A DNA stretch of 64,000 bases from Corynebacterium sp. HMSC27B11 (GCF_001815985.1 NZ_KV823538.1:1-64000), one strand, 5' to 3'. Positions 9,133 through 18,560 are shown, counted from the stretch's first letter. Notes: generated from the letters alone by a model not told the origin. A program made the numbers and translations.

Positions 9133-10425
9133 ATGAATAACCCCTTGCCATCCGACAATCCCACCCCAAACCGCAAGGTCAGCCGCCGTTCCCTGCTGGG
9201 CGGCGGCTCCATCCTCGCCGCCACCGCAGCCGCCACCGGGTTCGTGACGAACGCCCAGGCCCAGTCCTCGCACAGCTCATTCTTCGGCTCCAGCAACGGC
9301 TCCTCCAACCCAGGCGGAGCCAACCCCGACGCTGGCGTCCACGGCAAGCTCCCACTGCGCTTCCAGCCCAACGGCCGCTTCAAGATCGTCCAGTTCAACG
9401 ACACTCAGGACGACCACCTCACCGACCGCCGCACCATCGAATTCATGGGCAAAGTCCTCGACCAGGAGAAGCCGAACTTCGCGCTCATCAACGGCGACGT
9501 CATCACTTCCGGTCCGAAGAACCCCCGCCAGGTCTACGAAGCCATCAACAACGTGGTCCTGCCGATGGAGTCCCGCTCCATCCCGTGGGCGATCACCTTC
9601 GGCAATCATGATGAAGACTCTGTCGAGGACGCCAACACCGGCGTGTATGAGCGCCACATGGCCGAGTTCGTTCGCCAATACAAGCACAACCTGAACCCGG
9701 TGGCGCCCGACCGCCCCTTCGGCCACTCCGATGCCCAACTGTTGATCGCGTCTGCCAAGAATCCGGCACAGGCCAGGTTCGCGATTTGGCTGCTCGATTC
9801 GGGCAACTACCTGCCCGAGGCCGACCCCGTGCAAGACAACGACGACGTTCCCAGCTACGACTACATCCGCCCAGCTCAGGTGGAATGGTACGTCGGCAAG
9901 TCCATCGAGGCCGAGAAGCGCTATGGAGCGAAGATCCCCGGCCTCATGTACTTCCACATCCCCACCTACGAGCACCGCGACATGTGGTTCGGAGGCCCGG
10001 CCAAGCACCTCGCGGCTAGCCACGCCAAGGCCAAGTCCACCTTCAACATCGAGGGTGTGAAGAACGAGGACGTGTACTACGGCTCCTTCAACTCCGGGAT
10101 CTACGGCGCAGCGCGCGACCGGGGTGATGTCCTGGGCATTTACTGCGGCCACGACCACATCAATAGCTATAAAGGCGACTACTTCGGCGTGGAACTCGGC
10201 TACTGCCCGGGCACTGGTTTCGCCCCTTATGGCCTGATGGACGGCACGTGGCAGCAGCACACTCTCCGCGGTGCGCGTGTGTTCGAGCTCAATGAGAACT
10301 CGGAGAAGATCTACGAGTCCACCCGGCTGCTCTTCGCCAAGGACATGGGCGTGGACATGCAGCCGAAGAAGCAGCCCATCGCGAAACCAGCCGCGCTGCC
10401 GAGCTACGTGAAGTTCCCGCGCTAG
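9133..10425 (+). CDS. Tat-exported calcineurin-like metallophosphoesterase
   Basis: Predicted secreted phosphoesterase of 430 residues. The N-terminus has a twin-arginine signal (VSRRSLLGGG, then an alanine-rich core ending near AQA). Dinuclear metal-site motifs of the calcineurin-like family are present: FNDTQDDH, NGDV, GNHDE, then HIPTYEH and CGHDH. The substrate is unknown; related proteins are annotated as phosphohydrolases of the purple acid phosphatase/YkuE kind. The ATG at 9133 is preferred; a TTG at 9103 would add ten residues and neither has a well-placed Shine-Dalgarno. The gene is monocistronic and is bracketed by duplicated sequence: the moaE 3' end plus the inverted-repeat element occur on both sides, which suggests it was inserted. 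Confidence 0.8.
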   Translation: MNNPLPSDNPTPNRKVSRRSLLGGGSILAATAAATGFVTNAQAQSSHSSFFGSSNGSSNPGGANPDAGVHGKLPLRFQPNGRFKIVQFNDTQDDHLTDRRTIEFMGKVLDQEKPNFALINGDVITSGPKNPRQVYEAINNVVLPMESRSIPWAITFGNHDEDSVEDANTGVYERHMAEFVRQYKHNLNPVAPDRPFGHSDAQLLIASAKNPAQARFAIWLLDSGNYLPEADPVQDNDDVPSYDYIRPAQVEWYVGKSIEAEKRYGAKIPGLMYFHIPTYEHRDMWFGGPAKHLAASHAKAKSTFNIEGVKNEDVYYGSFNSGIYGAARDRGDVLGIYCGHDHINSYKGDYFGVELGYCPGTGFAPYGLMDGTWQQHTLRGARVFELNENSEKIYESTRLLFAKDMGVDMQPKKQPIAKPAALPSYVKFPR

Positions 10426-10438
10426 CCGCGCGGTGCTA

Positions 10439-10480
10439 CTCCACAGCGGGGCCACCACCTGGGTCGGCCTGGATAGCTAG
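10439..10480 (+). pseudogene. Remnant of a second moaE 3' end
   Basis: These 14 codons read [13 protein letters not shown] plus TAG, against [13 protein letters not shown] plus TAA at the true end of moaB-moaE (8725-8766). A 23-base core is identical and the differences are mostly silent (for example GGG CTC versus GGC CTG). The similarity continues a few bases past the stop (AGCCCCGC). The remnant has no start and is not expected to be expressed. It marks the far border of the metallophosphoesterase insertion. Confidence 0.8.
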
Positions 10481-10505
10481 AGCCCCGCGCACCCTCCCCT
10501 CCCCC

Positions 10506-10563
10506 GTTTTGCAGAGTTTAAGGTCGCAAAACACCCAAAAAGCAGCACTAAACTCTGCAAAAC
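10506..10563. repeat. Inverted-repeat element, copy 2
   Basis: Arms GTTTTGCAGAGTTTA (10506-10520) and TAAACTCTGCAAAAC (10549-10563) are perfectly complementary around 28 bases. The left arm and the first spacer bases (AAGGTCGCAAAA) match the copy at 8901-8958. It lies between the end of the metallophosphoesterase gene and the end of ackA, which converge, so it could act as a transcription terminator for either strand. Confidence 0.85.
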
Positions 10564-10621
10564 AAAGGAAGAAGCTGGTGGCCCGCAAGCCACCAGCTAC
10601 CCCCTCACTGCTCGGCGAGTC

Positions 10622-11863
10622 CTACTGCTCGGCCAGCTCCATCGCGTACTGCGCGATAGCCAGCTCCTCGTTCGTCGGAACCACGAAGACCTTGATCTTC
10701 GAGTCATCCGTGGAGATCACACGCGGACCCTCCACGCCCTCCTTGTTGAGGTTGCGATCCTCGTCGATCTTGATGCCGAAGCCCTCCAGATCAGCCATCG
10801 CATCCTTACGCACGAACGCAGCGTTCTCGCCGACACCAGCGGTGAAGGTGATCGCATCCGTGTGGCCCAGGATCAGCATGTAAGAGCCGATGAAGCGACG
10901 CAGCTGGTGGATGTAGATGTCGTAGGCCAGGCTGGCGTCGTGATCGCCTTGATCCATCAGCTCCTTGATCTCGCGGAAGTCGTTGACACCCGCGATGCCC
11001 TTCAGACCGGAGTTCCGGTTGAAGAGGTTATCGATCTCGTCGACCTTCATGCTGCCGGCGCGTGCCAGGTGGAAGATCACACTCGGGTCGATGTCACCGG
11101 TACGGGTACCCATGACCAGACCAGCCAGCGGGGTCAGGCCCATGGAGGTGTCGATCGCCTCGCCGCCGCGGATCGCCGCGGCAGAGGCACCGTTGCCCAG
11201 GTGCAGGGTAATCTGGTTGACCTTCTCCGGCTCGCGGCCCATGATCTTCGGCACCGCGCGGGAGACGAACTCGTGGCTGGTGCCGTGGAAGCCGTAGCGG
11301 CGGATGTTGTACTTGTCCGCGACCTCCTTGTTGAGGCCGTAGTGCGCCGCGTGCTCCGGCAGGGTGGAGAAGAACGCCGTATCGAAGACCGCGACGTGCG
11401 GCACGTGGCCCAGCAGGGCGCGGGCGTTCTTGATGCCGTCGATGTTCGCTGGGTTGTGCAGTGGCGCCAGCGGGACGAGCTTCTCGATCTCAGCGACCAT
11501 CTTGTCGTCGATCAGCACGGGCTCGGAGAAGGTCGCACCACCGTGCACGACACGGTGACCAACCGCGATGAGGTTCAGGTCCTGCGGGCCGCAGCCCAGC
11601 AGGGACATCATGCCGAACGCACGCTCCAGGCCCACCGAGTGGGACAGGATCGGGCGGGAGTCCTCCATCTTCGTGGTGGCCGTGGCGATCTTAATGTGGC
11701 CCTTCGGCTCACCGATCTTCTCGACGATACCGGTGATGAACGGCTCTTCGTGCGCATCTGCGCTCGGGTCCAAGACCTGGAACTTGATGGAGGAGGAACC
11801 GGAGTTCAGAACCAGGACGAATTCGATCTCGCCTGCTGCTGGATCGTGCTCGGAGGGTGCCAT
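10622..11863 (-). CDS. ackA: Acetate kinase
   Basis: Enzyme of 413 residues that interconverts acetate + ATP and acetyl phosphate + ADP. Family signatures are intact: [12 protein letters not shown] at the N-terminus, [38 protein letters not shown] and TAGVGENA. The N-terminus has about 12 extra residues before the signature. A Shine-Dalgarno (GAAAGGAC) stands before ATG 11863. It lies 60 bases downstream of pta on the same strand, forming the usual pta-ackA operon for acetate activation and overflow. Confidence 0.97.
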   Translation of the reverse strand: MAPSEHDPAAGEIEFVLVLNSGSSSIKFQVLDPSADAHEEPFITGIVEKIGEPKGHIKIATATTKMEDSRPILSHSVGLERAFGMMSLLGCGPQDLNLIAVGHRVVHGGATFSEPVLIDDKMVAEIEKLVPLAPLHNPANIDGIKNARALLGHVPHVAVFDTAFFSTLPEHAAHYGLNKEVADKYNIRRYGFHGTSHEFVSRAVPKIMGREPEKVNQITLHLGNGASAAAIRGGEAIDTSMGLTPLAGLVMGTRTGDIDPSVIFHLARAGSMKVDEIDNLFNRNSGLKGIAGVNDFREIKELMDQGDHDASLAYDIYIHQLRRFIGSYMLILGHTDAITFTAGVGENAAFVRKDAMADLEGFGIKIDEDRNLNKEGVEGPRVISTDDSKIKVFVVPTNEELAIAQYAMELAEQ

Positions 11864-11923
11864 GATGATTGTCCTTTCGGGGGGCAGTGGTGAGGGGTGA
11901 GTGGTGGTTTTATAGTCGGGTGC

Positions 11924-13345
11924 TTAGCCGGCCTGGATCGCGGTGATCGCCACGGTGTTGACGATGTCCGGGACGGTCGCGCCACGGGACAGGTCGTTGA
12001 CTGGCTTGTTCAGGCCCTGCAGAATCGGGCCGACCGCCAACGCGTTCGCCGTGCGCTGCACCGCCTTGTAGGTGATGTTCCCACTGTTCAGGTCGGGGAA
12101 GATGAAGACGTTGGCCTTGCCTGCCACGTCCGATTCCGGCATCTTCTTCTTACCGACGGAAGCGACGGCAGCCGCGTCGAACTGCAGTGGTCCGTCCAGC
12201 TGCAGGTCCGGGTTGTCTGCCTTCGCCTTCTCGACAGCGGCGGCGACGGCCTCGACGTCCTCGCCCGCACCGGAGGTTCCGGTGGAGTAGGACAGCATCG
12301 CGACCTTCGGGTCGATGCCGAACTGGGCGGCCGTCTTCGCGGACACCGCAGCGATCTCGGCGAGCTGCTCGGAGGTCGGGTTCGGGTTAACCGCGCAGTC
12401 GCCGAAGGCCCACAGGTAGCCGTCCATGACCATGAGGAAGATGGAGCTGACCACGGACGCACCCGGGGCGGTCTTGATGATCTGGAAGCTCGGGCGGATG
12501 GTGTGCGCGGTGGTGTGCGCCGCGCCGGAGACCAGCCCGTCGGCCAGGCCCTTGTGAACCATCATCGTGGCGTAGTAGGAGATGTCCTTCATGGTCTCCC
12601 GCGCCTCGTCGATGGTCACGCCCTTGGCCTTGCGCAGCTCCGCGAAGTCCTGGGCGAACTCCTCGAGCTGGGTACCGCTATTCGGGTCCGTCAGCGTCGC
12701 ACCGGAGAGGTCCAGCTGCAGCTCGCGGGCACGGTGCGCGATCGCGCTCGGGTCGCCCAGGATGGTCAGGCGGCAGACATTCTGCTCGAGCAGCTGGTGG
12801 GCCGCCTGCAGGATGCGGTCGTCGTCGCCCTCCGGCAGGACGATGTGCGCGTTCTTCTCACGGGCCTGGATGATGAGGTTGCGCTCGAAGAGCTCCGGGC
12901 CGACGATCGGCTCGCGAGTCTCGGACTTGTGGACGCTGCCCAGCTCGACGTAGCTGATGGCCTCGCCCTCGCATTCCAGCGCGGAGGAGGTGCTGGCTGG
13001 CCCCTCCAACATGGCGATGCCCGCCGGGACACGACCGATGCGGACGAGCTGGCCGAGCGACTGCTGCACGGAGATGCGGTCGGCGTCGGAACCTGCGACG
13101 AGGATGTGAGAGGCGCCCAGCGCGCCGGCAAGGCGGGCGTCGAAGGAGACGGACCCCGTACCAACGAGGACGTCGGCGCTGGTGGTGCTGCCGAATTCCA
13201 GAGCCTGAGGGAAGTCCGGGTGGGACGGACGGATGTGTTCAAAAAGGTCGGCGCTGCTGCCGCCACCGGCGTTAGCTGCCTCGATGATCTTGGGGCGCTG
13301 CGCTGCTGCGCTAGCCAGGGGGCTCACGACTGCTGTGACGGTCAC
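11924..13345 (-). CDS. pta: Phosphate acetyltransferase
   Basis: Enzyme of 473 residues that converts acetyl-CoA + phosphate to acetyl phosphate. The C-terminal two thirds are the PTA domain, with HIVLPEGDDDRIL, GLVSGAAHTTAHTIRP and LSYSTGTSGAGED. The N-terminal part is the shortened DRTGG-like region seen in corynebacteria, so the length is near that of the C. glutamicum enzyme. The start is GTG at 13345, preceded eight bases upstream by a strong GGAGGA. It is first in the pta-ackA operon, and a GlxR-like site lies about 90 bases upstream. Confidence 0.96.
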   Translation of the reverse strand: MTVTAVVSPLASAAAQRPKIIEAANAGGGSSADLFEHIRPSHPDFPQALEFGSTTSADVLVGTGSVSFDARLAGALGASHILVAGSDADRISVQQSLGQLVRIGRVPAGIAMLEGPASTSSALECEGEAISYVELGSVHKSETREPIVGPELFERNLIIQAREKNAHIVLPEGDDDRILQAAHQLLEQNVCRLTILGDPSAIAHRARELQLDLSGATLTDPNSGTQLEEFAQDFAELRKAKGVTIDEARETMKDISYYATMMVHKGLADGLVSGAAHTTAHTIRPSFQIIKTAPGASVVSSIFLMVMDGYLWAFGDCAVNPNPTSEQLAEIAAVSAKTAAQFGIDPKVAMLSYSTGTSGAGEDVEAVAAAVEKAKADNPDLQLDGPLQFDAAAVASVGKKKMPESDVAGKANVFIFPDLNSGNITYKAVQRTANALAVGPILQGLNKPVNDLSRGATVPDIVNTVAITAIQAG

Positions 13346-13400
13346 CTAGTTCATCCTCCAGGGCTTCGTAGCGGTTAGCCGACCACAGTTCTCTTATGTC

Positions 13401-13425
13401 AGTGGTGGGCTCGCAGCCCGCCACT
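13401..13425. terminator. Hairpin between cysZ and pta
   Basis: An 11-bp stem with one G-T pair (AGTGGTGGGCT / AGCCCGCCACT) around a CGC loop lies between the end of cysZ and the start of pta, both on the minus strand. It may end the cys operon transcript or form part of the pta leader. No T-run follows. Confidence 0.4.
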
Positions 13426-13430
13426 ATTAC

Positions 13431-13446
13431 TGTGATCGGCTTCACT
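13431..13446. promoter_or_regulatory. GlxR (CRP-type) operator candidate upstream of pta
   Basis: TGTGATCGGCTTCACT matches TGTGA-N6-TCACA, the corynebacterial GlxR consensus, at every fixed position but the last. It sits about 85 bases upstream of the pta start. GlxR control of acetate genes is known in C. glutamicum; use of this site is inferred. Confidence 0.5.
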
Positions 13447-13581
13447 TTCTAGGTGAAACCATAACGTAACGCGCGTCACAACGCACGCCCGCTTCGCGAC
13501 CCTCTACACCCCTTTCCTACCCCTATCTATCTCCATGATTGAGCCTTCAGGGGGTCGAAAACGGCAGCACCCCCGAGTGCG

Positions 13582-14652
13582 CTAGCGCCGTTCCCCTGCG
13601 TGCACCCGGCTATAGCGCTGGTCGGCGTAACGATCCGCATCCGGATCCACGCCCTGCTTGCCTGCCGTCATCTCAGCGGAGCCTTCTGCGTCCGCCTGGG
13701 CAGTCGGCGTTGCGCCAGCGCCCTCGATGTCCGTCTCAGCGGAGCCCTTGGCAACCGACTTAGCGCGTGCCCCGGCCTTGCCTCGCCACAGCCCCCAGAG
13801 CACGATGACGGCGAGGACGGCCAGGCCGATCTCCACCGCGCGCAGGCTCACCGTTCCCCCGGCGACCAGGCGGGAAGAGTTCAGCAGCACGAGCAGGAGC
13901 CCCACCAGACCACCGAGGACGGTGGGGTTGGCGCGACTGACCGCCCAGGCCGCGATCGGCGCGGCGATCACACCGCCGACCAGCAGGCCGGCCACTGGCT
14001 GCCACAGGGACAGGAACTGCGGGCCCAGCCCGAAGATGAACCCCGCGGAGGCCGCAATAGAAACCAGGAACTCCGCGGCGTTGACCGTCCCAATCACCTT
14101 CCGCGGCTGAGTCTTAGCGACCGTCAGCAGCGTGGAGGTGGTCATGGGCCCCCATCCGCCGCCACCGCTGGCGTCCAGGAAGCCACTGGTGATGCCAAGA
14201 ACCCCCAGGCCGATGCGAGAGCGAGGTGCCCGGCGCGCGGTGTCCCGCTGCTTTTCCTCCTTCGTCTTCGACGCCTGCTTGGCGCTGGAGAGGAAGAGCG
14301 AGCGGAAAAGCAGCCACAATCCGAGCAGCAGTAGGAAGCTCGTCACCACGGGTTCCGCAGCGGCGGTGGAGATCTTGGAGAGCACCGTCGCCCCCAGGAA
14401 GGCGCCGATCGCGCCCGGCACGCCGAGGGCAAAAACGGCCGGCCAGTGCACATTGCCGAGCTTCCAGTGGGCCGCACCGGAGCAGGCGGTCGTGCCCACC
14501 TCGGCGAGGTGGACGGCAGCGCTGGCCGCGGCGGGGCCGATACCGGTGATCAGCAGCACCGTCGTGGCGGTGACTCCGAAGGCCATGCCCAGGGCTCCAT
14601 CGACGAGCTGTGCAGCCAGACCAGCGATGGCGAAAAGCAGGATCTTCCTCAT
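13582..14652 (-). CDS. cysZ: TauE/SafE-family transporter CysZ
   Basis: Membrane protein of 356 residues with about eight to nine hydrophobic segments in two halves. The family repeats are visible: QLVDGALGMAFG in the first half and SGFLDASGGGGWGP in the second. In C. glutamicum the last gene of the cysHDNYZ operon encodes this protein, proposed as sulfate importer; other TauE family members export sulfite or organosulfonates, so direction is not certain. A cytoplasmic loop rich in Lys/Arg divides the halves, and the last 60 residues are polar and acidic. The ATG overlaps the cysY stop by 4 bases. Confidence 0.85.
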   Translation of the reverse strand: MRKILLFAIAGLAAQLVDGALGMAFGVTATTVLLITGIGPAAASAAVHLAEVGTTACSGAAHWKLGNVHWPAVFALGVPGAIGAFLGATVLSKISTAAAEPVVTSFLLLLGLWLLFRSLFLSSAKQASKTKEEKQRDTARRAPRSRIGLGVLGITSGFLDASGGGGWGPMTTSTLLTVAKTQPRKVIGTVNAAEFLVSIAASAGFIFGLGPQFLSLWQPVAGLLVGGVIAAPIAAWAVSRANPTVLGGLVGLLLVLLNSSRLVAGGTVSLRAVEIGLAVLAVIVLWGLWRGKAGARAKSVAKGSAETDIEGAGATPTAQADAEGSAEMTAGKQGVDPDADRYADQRYSRVHAGERR

Positions 14653-15416
14653 GCCGGCACCCTCTCCGCAGTCCAGTGGCTCGCAGTGACACCATCAGCC
14701 ACGCCGGTCAGGGACGCCACCCGTGCGGTCACCAGCGGGGCGATCGCGGTGCCGAGTGGGCCCGCAGCGATCGCGCCCGGCACATCGACCCCCTTATCCA
14801 GCAGCAGGCCCGGGGCGAAGAACAGCGGCAGCACCGCGGTGGGTGCGGCCTGCGCCCCAGCGCGCTGGTCCAGCTCCTCGCGGTGCTGGGCCACGCTAAT
14901 TCCTCCGCCGGTGGCGAAGATCGCCCGGGCGGGAATCCCCAGCAAGCGGCCGACCTCGGCGGCCAAATCCTCGACCGCCTCGTTGGCACCCGGCACAGAG
15001 GATCCGACGGCGTACACCACCGCGTCTCCCACCGAAGCGGCCACCGCGCGGTGGCCGTGAGCCTTTCGCCACTGCCCCACGAGGAGCTCAGCCACATCAG
15101 CACCCAAGCCAATCGGCTCGGTGGCACGCAGGGCCACCCCGTGGTTCCGCTCCGCCTCCGCAATGGCCGCGGGGACGTCCTTGCGCAGGTGGAAGGCGCT
15201 GGTGAACAGCAAGGGCATGACAACAGCCCGACGATGACCAGCGGCTCGCAGCTCGCCGACCACGGCGTCCAAGGTGAACTCGGAGAAGTCCAGGAAAGCT
15301 GCACGCGCACCGACCTCACGGGCAATCGCGTGCACGACCTCCTCGGCACCGCGGCGTCGCGAGCCGTGAGCCAGCACGATCACCGGCTCCGGCTGGGCGA
15401 AAGACTCGGCACACAT
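14649..15416 (-). CDS. cysY: CbiX/SirB-type chelatase CysY
   Basis: Protein of 255 residues of the CbiX/SirB class, which inserts a metal into sirohydrochlorin; here most likely Fe2+ to finish siroheme for sulfite reductase CysI. The HGSRRRGA motif near residue 17 carries the metal-binding histidine, and a second histidine lies in FTSAFHLRKDVP. The operon position between cysN and cysZ matches C. glutamicum cysY. It overlaps cysN by one base and cysZ by four. Cobaltochelatase activity is possible but no cobalamin genes are nearby. Confidence 0.88.
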   Translation of the reverse strand: MCAESFAQPEPVIVLAHGSRRRGAEEVVHAIAREVGARAAFLDFSEFTLDAVVGELRAAGHRRAVVMPLLFTSAFHLRKDVPAAIAEAERNHGVALRATEPIGLGADVAELLVGQWRKAHGHRAVAASVGDAVVYAVGSSVPGANEAVEDLAAEVGRLLGIPARAIFATGGGISVAQHREELDQRAGAQAAPTAVLPLFFAPGLLLDKGVDVPGAIAAGPLGTAIAPLVTARVASLTGVADGVTASHWTAERVPA

Positions 15417-16765
15417 CAGCTGCTCACCAAGCCCGCGGTCAATGTATCCCCGGTCGAGGGATTGATCAGCAGGAAGGAGCCCGTCTGACCGCCCCGGACA
15501 TAGGCCTCCACTGGCAGCGGGTCGGCCACCGCCACGCGGATACGGGCGACGTCGTTCTGCTCCAGGGCGGTGGCCGGCTCCCCGGCCTCCCCCGCCTCCG
15601 CAGCCGCGCCATCGGCGATGCTCAGCTGCTCGTCGATGCCCAGCACGCGGGCGCGGACCTCTGCCGGACCGTAGCGCAGCAGCAGGTTAGAACCGACGCG
15701 CACCGGCGCGTCCGCCAGGTGGAAGGCCAGCGCAGAGAACTGGGTAACCGGCTCGGGCAGGGTCTCGTCGGAAAGGATGGAGCCGCGGGAGATGTCCAGC
15801 TCATCCTCCAGGCGGAGGGTAACGGACTGCCCGGCGGTGGCGCGCTGCTGCGGGCCGTCCGGGGTATCGATGCCAGCGACGCGGGAGCTGCGGAAACCAG
15901 CATGAACCGCGTCCCCGACCGCGACCTCGCCGGAGGTGATGCGACCGGCGTAGCCCCGGTAGTCGGTGGCGTGGTCCCGAATGACGAACTGCACCGGGAA
16001 GCGGAACTCCTCGGCGGCCACGGCGGCGGGACGGGCGTCCTCGAGGATCGTCAGCACGGATTCGCCCTCGTACCACGGGGTGTTCTCGGACTTGGAGACG
16101 ACGTTATCGCCCACCAGCGCGCTGATCGGGACGATGTCCACGACCGGCAGCTTCTCCTCGCCGAAGGCGCCGCGCAGCTCGTCGACGAGCTCGCGCACCT
16201 GGCCCGCGGTGGTTTCGAAGGCCTCCTGGGAGTAGTCCACCGCGTCGATCTTGTTCACGGCGACGACGACCTGCGGGATGTCCAGCAGGGCGGCGACGGT
16301 GAGGTGGCGGCGGGTCTGCTCGATCACGCCGTTACGGACGTCGACGAGGATGACCACCAGGTCGGAGGTGGACATGCCGGTGACGGTGTTGCGGGTGTAC
16401 TGAACGTGGCCCGGGGTGTCCGCGAGGATGAAGCTGCGGCGGTCGGAGGCGAAGTAGCGGTAGGCCACGTCGATGGTGATGCCCTGTTCGCGCTCGGCGC
16501 GCAGGCCGTCGACCAGCAGCGAGAGGTCGGGGTTCTGCAGGCCACGGGCGGCGGAGACACGCTCCACGGACTCCAACTGATCGGCCAGGATGGACTTGGT
16601 GTCGTGCAGCAAGCGGCCCACGAAGGTGGACTTGCCGTCGTCGACGGAGCCGGCGGTGCACAGGCGCAGGGTCGGAGCTTCCTCGTAGGACGTCGCCGTG
16701 GTTGCGCTCACCTTTTCGGCCCCGGTGGTCGTGGTGGATTCGGTGAGGGTGGTCGGGGCGGTCAT
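15416..16765 (-). CDS. cysN: Sulfate adenylyltransferase subunit 1 (GTPase) CysN
   Basis: GTP-hydrolysing subunit of ATP sulfurylase, 449 residues, an EF-Tu-like GTPase. G-motifs: GSVDDGKST (G1), DTPGH (G3) and NKID (G4), followed by two beta-barrel domains. It couples GTP hydrolysis to formation of APS by CysD. There is no fused CysC kinase domain, which agrees with a pathway that reduces APS directly. The start overlaps the cysD stop by one base. Confidence 0.96.
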   Translation of the reverse strand: MTAPTTLTESTTTTGAEKVSATTATSYEEAPTLRLCTAGSVDDGKSTFVGRLLHDTKSILADQLESVERVSAARGLQNPDLSLLVDGLRAEREQGITIDVAYRYFASDRRSFILADTPGHVQYTRNTVTGMSTSDLVVILVDVRNGVIEQTRRHLTVAALLDIPQVVVAVNKIDAVDYSQEAFETTAGQVRELVDELRGAFGEEKLPVVDIVPISALVGDNVVSKSENTPWYEGESVLTILEDARPAAVAAEEFRFPVQFVIRDHATDYRGYAGRITSGEVAVGDAVHAGFRSSRVAGIDTPDGPQQRATAGQSVTLRLEDELDISRGSILSDETLPEPVTQFSALAFHLADAPVRVGSNLLLRYGPAEVRARVLGIDEQLSIADGAAAEAGEAGEPATALEQNDVARIRVAVADPLPVEAYVRGGQTGSFLLINPSTGDTLTAGLVSS

Positions 16766-17712
16766 CAGAAGTAGCCTTCCTTCTTGCGGTCTTCCATGGC
16801 GGATTCAGAGAGCTTGTCGTCGGCGCGGGTCGCGCCGCGCTCGGTGGTGGTGGAGGTGAGGATTTCCTCGATCACCTCTTGCGGGGTGGTGGCGTCGGAA
16901 AGCACCGCGCCGGTGCAGGACATGTCGCCCACGGTGCGGTAGCGGACCGTCTTGGTGACCGTCTCCTCGCCCTCGCGGGGGCCACCCCACTCGCCGGCGG
17001 AGAGCCACATGCCGCCACGGTTGAAGACCTCCCGCTGGTGGGAGTAGTAGATCGGTGGCAGCTCGAGCTTGCGGTCGCGGATGTAGTGCCACACGTCTGC
17101 CTCAGTCCAGTTGGAGATCGGGAAGACGCGCATGTTCTCGCCAGCCTGCAGCTTGCCGTTGTACAGGCCCCACAGCTCGGGGCGCTGACGGCGGGGGTTC
17201 CAGCCACCGAAGCCGTCGCGGATGGAGAACACGCGCTCCTTGGCACGTGCCTTCTCCTCGTCACGGCGAGCGCCGCCGAGGACGGCGTCGTAACCGCGCT
17301 GCTGGATGGTCTCGACGAGGGGGACGGTCTGCAGCGGGTTGCGGGAACCGTCCGGGCGCTCCTGCAGCGCGCCGCTATCGATCCAGTCCTGGACGTGCGC
17401 GACGTGCAGGTTGATGCGCGGATCGGCAGCGATGCGGTCGCGGAACTCGAGAACCTCCGGGAAGTTGTGGCCGGTGTCCACGTGCAGCAGCTCGAAGGGA
17501 ACCGGCGCGGGGTGGAAGGCCCGCTTGGCTAGCTCCAGGACGACGACGGAGTCCTTGCCTCCGGAGAAAAGCAGTGCCGGTCGGTCGAACTGGCCGGCGA
17601 CCTCCCGCAGGATGTGGAGGGATTCGGCCTCCAGCTCCGCGAGGTGCGGGCTGGAGAGCTCGGTGTTCTGTTGTGCGTTGGTCTCTTCTGCGTTGATAGT
17701 CGTGGTGCTCAT
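16765..17712 (-). CDS. cysD: Sulfate adenylyltransferase subunit 2 CysD
   Basis: Catalytic subunit of ATP sulfurylase, 315 residues, forming APS from sulfate and ATP. The PP-loop SGGKDS near the N-terminus and GGARRDEEKARAKERVFS are typical. The ATG at 17712 overlaps the cysH stop (ATGA) and is chosen for coupling; an in-frame ATG at 17727 would add five residues. It pairs with cysN, one base overlap. Confidence 0.95.
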   Translation of the reverse strand: MSTTTINAEETNAQQNTELSSPHLAELEAESLHILREVAGQFDRPALLFSGGKDSVVVLELAKRAFHPAPVPFELLHVDTGHNFPEVLEFRDRIAADPRINLHVAHVQDWIDSGALQERPDGSRNPLQTVPLVETIQQRGYDAVLGGARRDEEKARAKERVFSIRDGFGGWNPRRQRPELWGLYNGKLQAGENMRVFPISNWTEADVWHYIRDRKLELPPIYYSHQREVFNRGGMWLSAGEWGGPREGEETVTKTVRYRTVGDMSCTGAVLSDATTPQEVIEEILTSTTTERGATRADDKLSESAMEDRKKEGYF

Positions 17713-18560
17713 ACGTGTAGTCCGCATTCTGTTTTGTTGGTTCCTGCCCAGCGCCCGGAGCGGGGGTCCTCCCCCTCGGCGACGGGCAGGGTGCAGGTGG
17801 CGCAGCCGATGGACGGGTAGCCCTGCTTAGTCAGTGGGTTGATGATGAGGTCGTTGTCTTCGATGAAGCGCTGGACGTCGTCGTCGGTCCATGCCGCGAT
17901 CGGGTTGAGCTTCAGCCGACCGGTGCGGTCCACCTCGATGACGGGGGTGTTCGCACGCAGCGGGGAGTCGACGCGGCGGACGCCGGAGACCCAGGCCTCG
18001 AAGGGGTCGAGCATCCTCGCGAGGGGCTCGACCTTGCGCATTCGGCAACAAGCCGTGGGGTTGCGCTGGTACAGGTTCGGCCCGTACACGTCGTCCTGCT
18101 CCGCGCGGCTCAGGGTCGGGGTGATGCGGCGCAGCGGAAGGTTGTAACGCTCCTCGACGGCGGCGGCGGTGTCGAGGGTTTCCGGGAAGTGGTACCCGGT
18201 GTCGAGGAAGACGAGCTCGGCATCGGCCTGCTGGCCATCAAATGCCCGCTGGGCCAGCTCGGCGAGGATCGTGTCCTGCATGCTGAGGGTGATGGCCACG
18301 GGCCCGTCCAGCTGCTCGGCTGCCCAGGAGAGTATCTCTGCGGCGCTGGCGTTTTCCAGCTTGTCCTTCCAGGTGGCGACCAGCTCTTCGTGGTAGCTGC
18401 GACGGTCGTCGGGGATCGGGGTGGTTGTGGTCTGGGCAGGCTGCCCATCTGGCTGGGCGGGGCTGACCTCGGGGGCACGCCAGTTGTCGTTGTGGGTGTT
18501 GAGGCTCAACAGGGGCTGAGGCTGTTGAGTGATGCCTGCCTGGGAATTGCGCTCCGGCAC
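17709..18560 (-). CDS. cysH: Adenylylsulfate (APS) reductase CysH
   Basis: Enzyme of 283 residues that reduces APS to sulfite and AMP with thioredoxin. The CC and CxxC cysteines that bind a 4Fe-4S cluster (ACCRMRKVEPL and GCATCTLPV) mark it as an APS rather than PAPS reductase, and the catalytic cysteine is in KTECGLH at the C-terminus. The first 50 residues are a variable, probably disordered extension. The start is GTG at 18560, with GAGGAG five bases upstream. It is the first gene of the cysHDNYZ operon, behind two McbR-type palindromes. Confidence 0.94.
   Translation of the reverse strand: MPERNSQAGITQQPQPLLSLNTHNDNWRAPEVSPAQPDGQPAQTTTTPIPDDRRSYHEELVATWKDKLENASAAEILSWAAEQLDGPVAITLSMQDTILAELAQRAFDGQQADAELVFLDTGYHFPETLDTAAAVEERYNLPLRRITPTLSRAEQDDVYGPNLYQRNPTACCRMRKVEPLARMLDPFEAWVSGVRRVDSPLRANTPVIEVDRTGRLKLNPIAAWTDDDVQRFIEDNDLIINPLTKQGYPSIGCATCTLPVAEGEDPRSGRWAGTNKTECGLHV

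Noticed and set aside
10506-10563. TAAACTCTGCAAAAC arm as a RamB operator for ackA/pta
   Set aside because: It resembles the RamB consensus (AACTTTGCAAA) but has a C in the core, lies downstream of ackA rather than before pta, and is explained by the paired inverted-repeat element.
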